This document shows, one piece after another, positions 40,267 through 51,273 of a stretch of 64,000 nucleotides of DNA. The stretch spans positions 1 to 64,000 of the forward strand of contig RSEH01000114.1 in NCBI GenBank assembly GCA_006503475.1, read 5' to 3'. Made by a program: the position numbers and the translations under genes. Within the stretch, counting starts at the first letter, position 1; each line of letters begins with the position of its first letter. The notes beneath the pieces are model-generated. The model did not search any database and was not told where the DNA came from. It saw only the letters and a list, made by a program, of their open reading frames with translations. This DNA is from Stentor roeselii (lineage: Eukaryota; Ciliophora; Heterotrichea; Heterotrichida; Stentoridae).

Positions 40267-41979
40267 ATGGACTATTTAGAATGCTACTGTGGCAGCTATT
40301 TACATATGTCAAACGCAGTCGAGCACCTCATAGTATGCCAATCATGGCAAAAAAAATCCGATCTATTCAAAGCAGCAAGGCGAATGTCAAGATCCTCCGA
40401 GCACTTATCCCTAATGCGTTTAGAATGTGAAGCACTGATGCAATTTCCATTCGAGGGCCAAGGTGACTGTGAAATGGATGCAGAGACGGCTCTTCTAATA
40501 AAGCAGATGCAAGTAGAAGACGAGCGAGGTCCATGTGAAGAAGGAGTCCAATGTCAAGTGTGCGGGCAGAAGTGGCCAGATTTCGCGAATCTTCAATTTC
40601 TAAGCTGCGAGCATATCGTATGCAGCGACCACATAAAAAAAGAAGTCCATTCAAAGCACCCTAAGTCAGAGCGAGCGATGTGCAAAGTGAAGGGTTGTTC
40701 ATACGCGTTGTCAATGGAAGAGATAAGACAGGTGGTCTCAGAGGAAGAGCTTAATCAGCTGGAGCCTTCCCTTGATAGTATTTTGAAGAATCAAGACGGG
40801 ATAAGGGCCCAGTGTCCTTGCGGCAACGTCAGTTGGCTTGAACCTGGCAGGCCTGACTACGGGTACAAGGGCGATGACGGTAAAGTCCTTTCAAGGGTCC
40901 ATTGTGAACATATGGCTCAGTTTCGATTTAGATGCCCATGTTCCAAAGTCACTTGTGCTGGGTGTAATGCTGAACCTTATCATATTGGAAAGACTTGTGA
41001 AGAGTTTAAAGCTTTTAAAGAGTCTAAACATTGCCGCTTCTGTGGAAAAACTATCAGTAGCACTGCGAATCACTGTCGAGATGATGAGTGTAAACAAAGG
41101 TATCGGAATTCTTGTAAGAAAATTTTACATTGTGGACATCGGTGCTCGGGAACTAATGAAGAACTTAGTTGTTCTGAGTGTTTGGATGAGGAATGTGGGG
41201 AAAGAGGCTCGGAATATTGCACTATTTGTTATACGGAAAGTTTGGCAAGTGCACCTTGTGTTTTTTTGACATGTTCTCATGTTTATCATTATCATTGTCT
41301 GATTAAAACACTGCAAAATCGATGGCCTGGACCGAGAATTACTTTCAAATTCGCTCATTGTGCTGCTTGCAACTCGTGGATTGAAGCGCGGTTTAATCCT
41401 TCTATTCAGCAGGAGTTGGGAACTGTCTTTATTTTGTATGAAGAAATCAAAGATAAATCTCTTAAACGGCTTAAGTTTGAAGGCAATGAACAACACCCGA
41501 AGTTGGTTACTAAAGAAAGCCAGTATTATAATAATCCTGAAAAATACGCCCTTGATACTTTTTCTTATTATCAGTGCTTCAACTGCAAAAAGTCTTATTT
41601 TGGAGGAAAAAAAGACTGTGAGCAAAATAATGATCCAGCGAAATTTGACCCGAAAGAACTGGTCTGTCCATCTTGTGCAGCGATCGGAAAAGAAGGCGCT
41701 GACTGTCCGAAGCACGGAAAAGACTACATCGAGTTCAAATGCAAATTCTGTTGCGGAGTAGCAGCTTGGTTCTGCTGGGGAACGACTCATTTCTGTGACG
41801 CTTGCCACACAAGGCAGAACAACGGTGACTACCTCTCAAAAAAGAACAGATCAGAGTTACCAGTGTGCCCTGGAGCAGTCAGTTGTCCTTTAAAAGTTGC
41901 CCACCCTCCAAACGGTGAAGAATTCGCTTTGGGGTGTTCAATATGCAGGAACTTGGTGATTAACTCTAAAGATTTTTAG
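40267..41979 (+). CDS. RBR-like plus MYCBP2-type RCR E3 ubiquitin ligase
   Basis: 570 residues, very Cys-rich. Residues about 98-145 form a RING-like finger (CQVC ... CEHIVCSDH). About 180-270 resemble in-between-RING modules of RBR ligases (CPCG ... CPCSKVTCAGC ... C-x-F-CG). About 317-370 is a RING-H2 (CTICYTE ... CSHVYHYHC ... NRWPGPRITF ... HCAAC). About 430-570 is a tandem-cysteine domain as in MYCBP2/Highwire (YFGGKKDC, CPKHGKDYIEFKC, CFGT-like FCWGTTHFC, CPLKVAHPPNGEEFALGC). The RING plus tandem-cysteine pair defines the RCR mechanism, which relays ubiquitin through Cys and esterifies Thr/Ser in the human enzyme. Having both RBR-like and RCR parts in a protein this small is unusual. 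Confidence 0.88.
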   Translation: MDYLECYCGSYLHMSNAVEHLIVCQSWQKKSDLFKAARRMSRSSEHLSLMRLECEALMQFPFEGQGDCEMDAETALLIKQMQVEDERGPCEEGVQCQVCGQKWPDFANLQFLSCEHIVCSDHIKKEVHSKHPKSERAMCKVKGCSYALSMEEIRQVVSEEELNQLEPSLDSILKNQDGIRAQCPCGNVSWLEPGRPDYGYKGDDGKVLSRVHCEHMAQFRFRCPCSKVTCAGCNAEPYHIGKTCEEFKAFKESKHCRFCGKTISSTANHCRDDECKQRYRNSCKKILHCGHRCSGTNEELSCSECLDEECGERGSEYCTICYTESLASAPCVFLTCSHVYHYHCLIKTLQNRWPGPRITFKFAHCAACNSWIEARFNPSIQQELGTVFILYEEIKDKSLKRLKFEGNEQHPKLVTKESQYYNNPEKYALDTFSYYQCFNCKKSYFGGKKDCEQNNDPAKFDPKELVCPSCAAIGKEGADCPKHGKDYIEFKCKFCCGVAAWFCWGTTHFCDACHTRQNNGDYLSKKNRSELPVCPGAVSCPLKVAHPPNGEEFALGCSICRNLVINSKDF

Positions 41980-41980
41980 T

Positions 41981-44191
41981 TTATTTCTTCCTTTTGTTTA
42001 AGTCATAGCCTCCTCCTGTCTTCATTTCAAGTTTCTGCTTTCTTTCACGTTCTTTTTCTTCTTTTTCCTTTTCTTGCTTCAAACGATGTGATTTCAAAGT
42101 TTCTGCTGCGCGTTTGTCAGTTTCTTCTTTTTTCTTTTTGTTTTGTTCTTCTAAGGCTTGCTGGGATTTTTTTTTCTCGGATTCTAATTTTGCTTGTTTT
42201 TCTTGACGTTCTTTTTCTTTTTGGGCCTCTTGCTGCCTTAGTGACTCTACTTGACGAGCTGACTCTAGCTCGTCTTCGCTTGCAAGGACTTGGATTTGTG
42301 GAGGGGAAGGGATTGGAGAGGAGTTTATTAGGATGTGCAGGTAAAAGGAACCGAAACCCAAGGGAACTATTTGAAGCGTTGTTGGCGTATCGCTTACGCT
42401 TAGTTGATATGAGATTGATGAGTTACTTGGTTTCTGCTCATCCTTCGAAAATAAAATCGAAATCGGCGGTGCTTTATACTCAACAGGTCCAAACTGATCA
42501 AACAACTGCAACTGAACACTAAAAGGTTCTCCAGACCTAGAAGTCTTAGGACAAGCCACAACCTGAGTCATCTGTGGAATAAGGACTCCTTCAACAAACA
42601 AATGCATAGACCTTCCAAGAGCAATTTGCCTGACATTATGAAGAGCTCGATAGTCCTCATGAGTCCTTTTAAACCTTCTAGCAAACTTGATATCCCAGAT
42701 ATAAATCTGTTGATCAGCAGCGAAAACAAACATCTCATGAGTACTAAGTCCAGCAGTGACAACATCAGAAGGCAAGACCAGTGCCAAGGGGGTCCATTCA
42801 ATAGCTGTTTAAAACTTACAACTTGCACTTTCAAGTTCTTCAGGGTTGATGAATCCCCAGACATAAACAGTCGATCCACTAATAGCGACACTAATCTGCC
42901 CATGACTCAAGACCTTAGAACATCGAGGAATAGACACCTTGCTGAAGGACTCACAAAACAACACAGAAGTGCCTTGGCCTAATTCTCCCTTCTGCCCATG
43001 TCCAAACGAGTAAACCTGCCCTTCGACGTCAAGGGCCAAAGCATGAGCAAGTCCAGCGGCGAGTTCAGCGACATTGAAAGAGCCGACGAGTCTCAAGTCA
43101 GTGGCTTGAGTCCCTCCTTCATAGCTGCATTCGCCCCAAAGCAATATTTGAGACCCGTCGAAAATCACGACGAAATTCGACCCACAGGCAAGAGTTTCTG
43201 CTTTTATGTTTAAGACCTGATTCACGTCTCCCCAAATTTTCACGCCGGACTTGCAGGCGGCTGCTGAGAGATGCTTGTAGGTGCTGATTATTCTCGTTTC
43301 GAGACCTACTAAATCTTCAATTGCGAGAGGTTTTTTTACTATTTCCTGTTTTTTTGTTACTATTTCTAAGACTCCTAAGACCTGACCGTGACTGTTCTCT
43401 CCCCAGGCTAGGACGTCTAAACCTCCTGAACATTTCTGGAAATCGGATGGACAGGGATCGCCTTTTGAAATATGGACACAGCTTGAGGCTAGAACTAAAG
43501 AATGAAATTCACCGCATACAGCTTGGAGTACTGTACGGCCTTTTAGTTCTGGTAAAAATTTCAGACGTTGGCTGGAGTCTTGAGTACCGTCGCCTAAGGT
43601 GAAGTTAATGTTTGAACCTTGAATTGCCAGTGTCTGAACCAAGTTCGCTTTCGCTAGTTGCGAGATGAGACTATTATAAAGTTCAGTAACAGCCACTTCT
43701 TCACAAGGAATCTGGCATCTAAGCAGCTGAGTCATTGAGAAAAAAGGGTCCTTTTTGCGGTTGAGAATACGAGAGTAAAGCAGTCGATGCTTGCTATTCG
43801 CCTGAAGTCCAACAAGCGACTTAACATCATTTTCCGCTTCCGATAATCGATTCTGCTCCAGTAAAATATCAATTTTCAACATCAAAAATTCAGCCTTTTC
43901 TTGTCCAGCTGCCTTGGAAGTCAAAGTCTCTAAAATACTCAATTGAAGAGACTGGTTTCCTTTCGCTTTCTGCAGTTCTCGCTTTAGCTCCGCGATGGAA
44001 GCCATGGCTTGGTTGGGCAGCATCGCTGTTTTCTTCTGGTCTTTATTTAAATGAGCCAAAGCCTGCGCGCGCATGCTGTTGATGTCTTGTACTTCGTCTT
44101 GGTCTTTCAAGAAGCCCTCGATGAGGTCAGTGTTGATCATGTATTTATTTTTATGTTCTTCTTCGTTGTCTTCAGTTTTTTGCTTTCGCAT
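41981..44191 (-). CDS. RCC1-repeat protein with charged coiled-coil tail
   Basis: Two exons (42820-44191 and 41981-42804) give 731 residues. Residues 1-150 are helical. RCC1-type repeats run from about 190 to 500, recognised by WGENSHGQ, ALALDVEGQVYSFGHGQKGELGQG and VYVWGFINPEE. Residues about 515-640 form a beta-rich domain with filamin/Ig-like character. The last 90 residues are a Lys/Glu-rich single helix (EKERQEKQAKLESEKK). RCC1 propellers act as exchange factors or scaffolds; no specific partner can be named. Its TAA is 1 bp from the TAG of the convergent RCR ligase gene. Confidence 0.85.
42805..42819 (-). other. 15-nt intron
   Basis: GTAAGTTTTAAACAG on the minus strand. Its in-frame TAA would end the protein within the RCC1 propeller. 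A is at position 10. Confidence 0.9.
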
Positions 44192-44324
44192 TTATCAAGA
44201 GTGAGATTATTTGAAGCTTTGAAAAAATTGGATTTTTTTAGAAATACTGAAAAAAAGTGAAATTTCTGTGATTGAGTAGAGAAATGGAATTTTTAGGATT
44301 TTTAAGTAAAAGTTGCGGAAAAAG

Positions 44325-44392
44325 TCTCCTGTGGAAGCTTCGAACTTCCTCCTCATTTATGACCTAAAGTGTGCTCTATACACCACCAGGAG
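44325..44392 (-). ncRNA. tRNA-like RNA polymerase III gene candidate
   Basis: On the minus strand, 68 nt fold in a tRNA-like way. The acceptor is CTCCTG/CAGGAG (6 bp plus one mismatch), a D-like stem is GTGT/ACAC, and there is a canonical T arm, GGAAG-TTCGAAG-CTTCC. A match to the B box (GTTCGAAGC) is present, and a run of five T follows one base after the putative discriminator A. The anticodon arm is weak (four pairs, two of them wobble) and would expose CAT after a T. The variable loop is too short. It could be a degenerate tRNA-Met, a tRNA pseudogene or a tRNA-like small RNA. The segment is richer in G+C than the surrounding spacer. Confidence 0.35.
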
Positions 44393-44437
44393 TAAGACTT
44401 AGTGTGGGTGCCTTTAACAAATTTAAATTTAAATAGA

Positions 44438-45154
44438 TTAACACCCATTCAACACGAAGTCAACAAAAGATCTGCAGTTCAAAAAACACATCTTTGCATA
44501 AATCTCTTCGATTTTCCTGGAGTTTTTAATTCCTAAATCGAGATGTCTCATTCTCTGAACCATGAATTTATTTTCAACTTTTCTTACTTTCCAAACATCA
44601 AAAAAATTTGAGATATTTCTAGTTTTCTGTTTACTTCGAAAACTAGTAACTTCGAATCCATTATGATTTTCTTTGATTCCTAAAAAATCCTGAAGTTTTT
44701 TGTTTTTAAATGGAAATCTGACAGAATACTGTTCAATGACAAGGCTATCTTTATAGATTCTGATAAGGTCAGTTCTCTGGTCATCCCAACATCTGACTTT
44801 TTCAGGGCTGGTTAAACTTTCAAAGATACTCCGAACTTCTTCTTGTGATTCAAACTGAAAATTAACTCGAACGACTGGGACGAAATCACTCCAGGGGGAT
44901 CCCTGCTTAAGACATACACAAAAAGTTTCAACGAGGATTTCAGGAAAAGGATGAAGTGACCAGGCTTTTGAGTTTTTTATCTCGTTGCAGTACTTTTCGA
45001 TCTCTTCTAATTGACTCACTGGCTCGTAAGGCGGGGGGTCAAAGTTGATTGTTTCGTACTTTTCGAAAGATAAAGACCCTGAAAACTCTTCAACAAAAAA
45101 AGCTTTTAATTTTTCTTTGTCTCTTGATATGCCAAAAGTTTCAGCATTTCCCAT
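44438..45154 (-). CDS. Hypothetical START-like protein with N-myristoylation signal
   Basis: 238 residues. It starts MGNAETFG, which fits the N-myristoylation consensus (Gly2, small residues, Thr6). Residues about 70-220 have an alternating strand and helix pattern with a WKVRKVENKFMVQRM motif, loosely like START/lipid-binding domains, but the assignment is weak. No membrane segment. The RRM-like gene on the same strand ends only 10 bp upstream of its ATG. Confidence 0.65.
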   Translation of the reverse strand: MGNAETFGISRDKEKLKAFFVEEFSGSLSFEKYETINFDPPPYEPVSQLEEIEKYCNEIKNSKAWSLHPFPEILVETFCVCLKQGSPWSDFVPVVRVNFQFESQEEVRSIFESLTSPEKVRCWDDQRTDLIRIYKDSLVIEQYSVRFPFKNKKLQDFLGIKENHNGFEVTSFRSKQKTRNISNFFDVWKVRKVENKFMVQRMRHLDLGIKNSRKIEEIYAKMCFLNCRSFVDFVLNGC

Positions 45155-45164
45155 TTTTCATTAT

Positions 45165-46178
45165 TTAATTAGAACTTTTAGATTTCTTTGATAACGGCTC
45201 TGATGGTGAGTCCGAATATCGCTTTAGTTTGGAGATTGATGGGAAAAGGCTGTAGTCTCTTTGGTTGTACTGGCCCTGAGTGATCGCCTTTAAGATTTCT
45301 AAAGAGTCTTTTTCATGTTTTTGAGAGATGTCATCTGCACCCTTTGTAATAACGTCAAAGATTTCTCTTGAGTGCTTCACAAGAGTCAAAGGATGCAAAG
45401 TGACTTTAATAAAATTTCCAAAAGAATCCCTTCTCCGGTCATATCTCACACAAATCGCACAAACATCAGAAGCACATTGAAAAACAAAAACTCCACAAGC
45501 GACTCCATCAACAACTCTAATTTCACATCTTTGAAACCTGACACAAAATAAACGATTCAACTCTTTCGGCTTCAAAGCTTTACTAAACCCTCGAACGATA
45601 ACAGCGTAAAACTTAACATCCTTGTCAAAAACGCGATAATCGACCCACTTGACAGTCCTTACCAAGTCAAAAGTATCATCTTTTGAGATTTCAGCTCTTT
45701 CGAACCTAAAAAACTCTTTTTTTGCTTCACCTTCGAAGTTAAACCATAAAAAAGCTGCTTTTCCCAGTTTTGAGTTCAGGTCGACTATCTGAACATTTTT
45801 CACTGGGACTTGACTTTTCTGGCAACTCTCGAAAATTTGAGATTCTTTCACGTGGGGGGGCAGCGGAGCCAGTAAAAAGCAGGGCATGTGCTGCGTTTGG
45901 ACAAAGTTGTCGGAAAGTGCTAAGGAACTTGTGTCTATTACTCTTGATGATACTTTTAAGGTTGATGGCAAACGACTGTGGTCCTCGAAGTCTTCGTCTG
46001 AACTGGCTGGATCTAGAGGTGTTTGGATTGAGGATCCGAAGGAATCTAAGTGCTCGAATTGATCTCCCATGATTCGGTTTCTGTCTTTGCTATCTTTCAC
46101 TCTGGCCTGCAAATCGACCGGGTCAATAAGTTGACAATACCTCAGAGAAATATCAAGGAACCTATTAAACTCGATCAT
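45165..46178 (-). CDS. RRM-like RNA-binding protein (probable)
   Basis: 337 residues from the first ATG at 46178. Residues 40-90 are acidic and disordered. About 95-165 and 185-250 look like two RRM-type folds: MPCFLLAPLPPHV start and KAAFLWFNFEGEA; then KFYAVIVRGFSKALKPKEL and GVACGVFVFQCASD. RNP1/RNP2 are degenerate. The C-terminal tail ends LSKKSKSSN, a possible nuclear localisation signal. Predicted role: nuclear RNA binding. Start codons of this gene and MCM6 are 48 bp apart in divergent arrangement. Confidence 0.55.
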   Translation of the reverse strand: MIEFNRFLDISLRYCQLIDPVDLQARVKDSKDRNRIMGDQFEHLDSFGSSIQTPLDPASSDEDFEDHSRLPSTLKVSSRVIDTSSLALSDNFVQTQHMPCFLLAPLPPHVKESQIFESCQKSQVPVKNVQIVDLNSKLGKAAFLWFNFEGEAKKEFFRFERAEISKDDTFDLVRTVKWVDYRVFDKDVKFYAVIVRGFSKALKPKELNRLFCVRFQRCEIRVVDGVACGVFVFQCASDVCAICVRYDRRRDSFGNFIKVTLHPLTLVKHSREIFDVITKGADDISQKHEKDSLEILKAITQGQYNQRDYSLFPSISKLKRYSDSPSEPLSKKSKSSN

Positions 46179-46226
46179 AATAAGGGGGAGTCTCCTCACC
46201 AATCTCTTAAAAATCCACCATTAATA

Positions 46227-48551
46227 ATGTTAAGCGCCGAAGCAACCACAGAAGCAGAAGGCGAGGCAGTGCAAGCCCGTTTTTTAGAATTTCTGGAAAC
46301 TTTCCGGCTCTCAAACCAAGAACATTACTTCCAAAAAGCCCAGGACCTCGTGATATCCGAAAAAACGACCTTAATAATCGACATGCATCATCTTCAAGAC
46401 TTCGAAGACCTTTCCCTCGCAATCTATTCCGACTACTACAAATACGAGTCATACCTCGAAAGAGCCGCTCAAAGATTTATGTTCCGTCTATTTCCCGAAT
46501 ACGCAAAAGAGCGGGAAGTCCACGTGGGCTTCACAGGTCTTCCCACAGTCGAAACAATTCGCGACTTGAAAACCGCTCGAATTGGAAAATTACTGAGCGT
46601 CTCAGGAACAGTCACCAAGTCAACTGAAGTCCGCCCTGAACTTCGCTTCGGGTCCTTCCGATGCATGGCCTGCGGGTACGAAGTGAAAGACGTGGCTCAA
46701 CAGTTCAAATACACCCCGCCACAGGTCTGTCCTAACGGGCACTGTGGGAACAAGAATCAATGGGAGTTGATGCTTGAGAACTCGAAATTTTCTGACTGGC
46801 AAAAAATCAGGGTGCAAGAACATTCATTTGAAATACCTGCTGGAAGCATGCCTAGGAGTATTGACATGATTTTAAGAAATGAACTTGTTGACTTTGCAAA
46901 ACCTGGAGAAAGGCTGGTTTTTTCTGGAACTCTTGTAGCGGTTCCAGATATTGTCTCTTTTTTAACACCTGGAGAAAGGCAACAGGTTTCTTTGAAGCAT
47001 GAAGGAGGAAGGGCAAGGGATAGGTCGCTTGATGCGGTTACCGGGCTGAAGGCTTTAGGAATTCGAGAACTTAATTACAAACTTGTGTTCATGGCATGTT
47101 CTATTTCCAAGTTCTCTGCTTTTAACTATAGAGATGAAGATGAAATGGCAGAGCTCAGTGCAGCTGAGAAGGAAGCTATTGATAGACTTCGCCATGAACA
47201 AGACCTGTACTCAAGAATGGCCAAGTGCATCGTTCCCACCGTCTTCGGACATGAAGAAGTCAAAAGAGGAATTTTGCTGATGTTGTTAGGAGGTGTCAAT
47301 AAAAAAACTCCTGAAGGGATGAAACTTAGAGGCGATATCAACATCTGCATTGTAGGAGACCCGTCTACTGCAAAGTCGCAATTCTTGAAATATGTTTGTA
47401 ATTTTTTACCTCGAGCCATTTACACATCAGGAAAAGCCTCAACAGCCGCTGGACTCACTGCAGCTGTTCAAAGAGACATTGAAACTGGAGACTTCTGCAT
47501 TGAGGCTGGTGCTTTGATGCTCGCTGACAACGGAATCTGCTGCATCGACGAGTTCGATAAAATGGACTTGAAGGACCAGGTGGCCATTCATGAAGCGATG
47601 GAGCAACAAACGATTTCCATCGCGAAGGCAGGAATTCAAGCCACTCTTAATGCGAGATGTTCTGTCCTGGCAGCAGCGAATCCGAAATACGGAAGATATG
47701 ACAAGACTCTTGATTTAAGGAAAAATATTGACATGAGTCCTCCTTTGATGTCGAGGTTTGATTTGTTTTTCGTGGTAGTTGATGAAGGCGATGAAGGAGT
47801 TGACTACGCGATCGCCACTCATATAGTCAATCTCCATGCGAAGGGCGACCGAGCGTTAGAACCGGAGTTCCCAATTGAAATCATGCAGAAGTACATCATG
47901 GCCGCTCGTCATGTAAACCCAAGTTTCACGCAGGACTCTGCCGAGTTACTTCGAGAACAATACAAAATCTTAAGACAAAACGACTCTCTTCATGAAAGAA
48001 ACGCTTATCGAATCACTGTTCGACAACTAGAAAGTCTTATTCGTCTTTCTGAAGCTATTGCAAGACTGAACTTTGACCAGCAAGTCAGAAGAGAATACGT
48101 CATCGAAGCTTGTCGATTACTGAAAAAGTCCATCATTCATGTTGAAAAACACGACATCGACATGGAAGAAGAACTAAACGAAGAAGCGATGAATAAATAC
48201 CGGCAGGAACAAGCGAAAATAGATAAAGAAAAACGTGAGAAGGAAAAAGCGAGTGGTCCTCGGAAGACAACGATTAGCTTTGAAGAATATGACAGAATGG
48301 CGAAGTGGATCGCGATGTTCTTGAGACAGAATGAAAATGAACTGGGAATCAAGCAGCAGATTATTGTGGACTCGTATGTTGAACAGCATATGCATGAAGT
48401 CACTGGACGAGAAGATACCGTCAAAATGATTGAAGTCGTCTCGGGAGTCATTCAGAGACTTGTCACTCGGGATAGCATCTTGGTCGTCATTGAGGATCAC
48501 CCTGATAGGACTCAGAGGACTTTGAAAGTCCACTGGAACTATGTGCCTTAA
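46227..48551 (+). CDS. MCM6: MCM6, replicative helicase subunit
   Basis: 774 residues from ATG 46227. The frame is open upstream, but the family start fits this Met, and the divergent gene begins at 46178. The N-terminal domain has the MCM6 zinc site (CMACG ... CPNGHCG) and QQFKYTPPQVC, nearly the same as animal MCM6. The AAA+ domain shows Walker A GDPSTAKSQFLK, Walker B CIDEFDKM, the sensor AANPKYG and the arginine finger MSRFDLFF. The C-terminal winged-helix region follows a Lys/Glu-rich linker. MCM6 is one of the MCM2-7 ring subunits that unwind DNA at replication origins in the nucleus. Confidence 0.97.
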   Translation: MLSAEATTEAEGEAVQARFLEFLETFRLSNQEHYFQKAQDLVISEKTTLIIDMHHLQDFEDLSLAIYSDYYKYESYLERAAQRFMFRLFPEYAKEREVHVGFTGLPTVETIRDLKTARIGKLLSVSGTVTKSTEVRPELRFGSFRCMACGYEVKDVAQQFKYTPPQVCPNGHCGNKNQWELMLENSKFSDWQKIRVQEHSFEIPAGSMPRSIDMILRNELVDFAKPGERLVFSGTLVAVPDIVSFLTPGERQQVSLKHEGGRARDRSLDAVTGLKALGIRELNYKLVFMACSISKFSAFNYRDEDEMAELSAAEKEAIDRLRHEQDLYSRMAKCIVPTVFGHEEVKRGILLMLLGGVNKKTPEGMKLRGDINICIVGDPSTAKSQFLKYVCNFLPRAIYTSGKASTAAGLTAAVQRDIETGDFCIEAGALMLADNGICCIDEFDKMDLKDQVAIHEAMEQQTISIAKAGIQATLNARCSVLAAANPKYGRYDKTLDLRKNIDMSPPLMSRFDLFFVVVDEGDEGVDYAIATHIVNLHAKGDRALEPEFPIEIMQKYIMAARHVNPSFTQDSAELLREQYKILRQNDSLHERNAYRITVRQLESLIRLSEAIARLNFDQQVRREYVIEACRLLKKSIIHVEKHDIDMEEELNEEAMNKYRQEQAKIDKEKREKEKASGPRKTTISFEEYDRMAKWIAMFLRQNENELGIKQQIIVDSYVEQHMHEVTGREDTVKMIEVVSGVIQRLVTRDSILVVIEDHPDRTQRTLKVHWNYVP

Positions 48552-48560
48552 TCACAGTGG

Positions 48561-49178
48561 CTAATTAGACAAGTTAATTAAAGGATGAAGACATCTTGGA
48601 AGCTTTTTTGAAAGCCATTTGGGAGAAAGGGATAGCTTTAGGAGAGTTGTGAGAAAAATACAGCAGGTTGAACGGTAGTCAACTACTTCTGTTGATGTGA
48701 ATTTTAGAATTTCAGGGAATAGGGAAGAGTGTAGAAAAGTTGATGATTGGATTGGGCTGAGTTTAGTTAAAAGCTTCAAAATCGCCATTTGAGACCATCT
48801 GTATTTTTTCCAGGTTGCTTGAAGAACTTTAAAGGTTTCTTCGAGATTCACTTTTTCATTAAAAATCTTTCCGAGAATGTTGATCGCTGGAAGGATTAAG
48901 GCTTCATCGTTTCTTTTGAGCAGTTCTAAGGCTTTTGATAGGATTTCTTCTGGGTTTTCGGATTTTTTTAACCCACAACAAGATTTAAATAATTGTTTCA
49001 GTTCGTCATCACGATTTTTATTGGAAATTTTAGAATCAGATTCAATTTCTTTCGAGACTGAATCAAAATTTGCGTAAACTCGGAAAATTGACTTTTTTTT
49101 CCAAGAGGTTTGATTTGACTTTTGCCAAATCTTTAAAATACCTTCTTGAGAGTTGGCCTGATGTTTGAGTTTTCGCAT
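48561..49178 (-). CDS. Helical hypothetical protein
   Basis: 205 residues with HEAT/ARM-like helical hairpins at about residues 65-200 (for example LPAINILGKIF and MAILKLLTKLSP). The N-terminus is basic. No specific family is recognised. It lies 47 bp downstream of HSP60 on the same strand, and its stop is 9 bp from the MCM6 stop. It might share transcription with HSP60, but nothing proves that. Confidence 0.65.
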   Translation of the reverse strand: MRKLKHQANSQEGILKIWQKSNQTSWKKKSIFRVYANFDSVSKEIESDSKISNKNRDDELKQLFKSCCGLKKSENPEEILSKALELLKRNDEALILPAINILGKIFNEKVNLEETFKVLQATWKKYRWSQMAILKLLTKLSPIQSSTFLHSSLFPEILKFTSTEVVDYRSTCCIFLTTLLKLSLSPKWLSKKLPRCLHPLINLSN

Positions 49179-49225
49179 TGTTATTGAAAAGGGGGTTTAA
49201 AAAATCGATAAGTAAATAATCTAAA

Positions 49226-50947
<1,722 letters not shown>

Positions 50948-51273
50948 TTATTATGAGGAAAAAATGGAATGGTTAGCACCCCCGATTTAGGAATTCTAGT
51001 AAGGAAGAGAATATTCGTTTTAGGATTTAGGAGTGAGCAGGTGAAATTCAAGTTTAATTAATAACGATCTCAATATCATCTACTATCTGAACAAATTTCA
51101 ATATATTTAGATGAAAGAAATCCACTCCAATTTCTCTAAAAATTCAAAATCCCATAAAAACAACCAAAAAACAATCCCTTTATCTCCAACCTATTCTTTG
51201 TGGTTTACTGATCATTATTCGTTATCCATCCTATCAAAAAGCCATAATCCATGCCTATTTCTTATAACTAGTA

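Noticed and set aside
40227-40430. A 67-codon frame overlapping the start of the RCR ligase.
   Set aside because: It is a shifted shadow of the ligase frame and has no features of its own.
41125-41808. A 227-codon open frame antisense to the RCR ligase gene, and other long antisense frames opposite MCM6, HSP60 and RCC1.
   Set aside because: They mirror the codon bias of the real genes, have no domain features and have odd composition.
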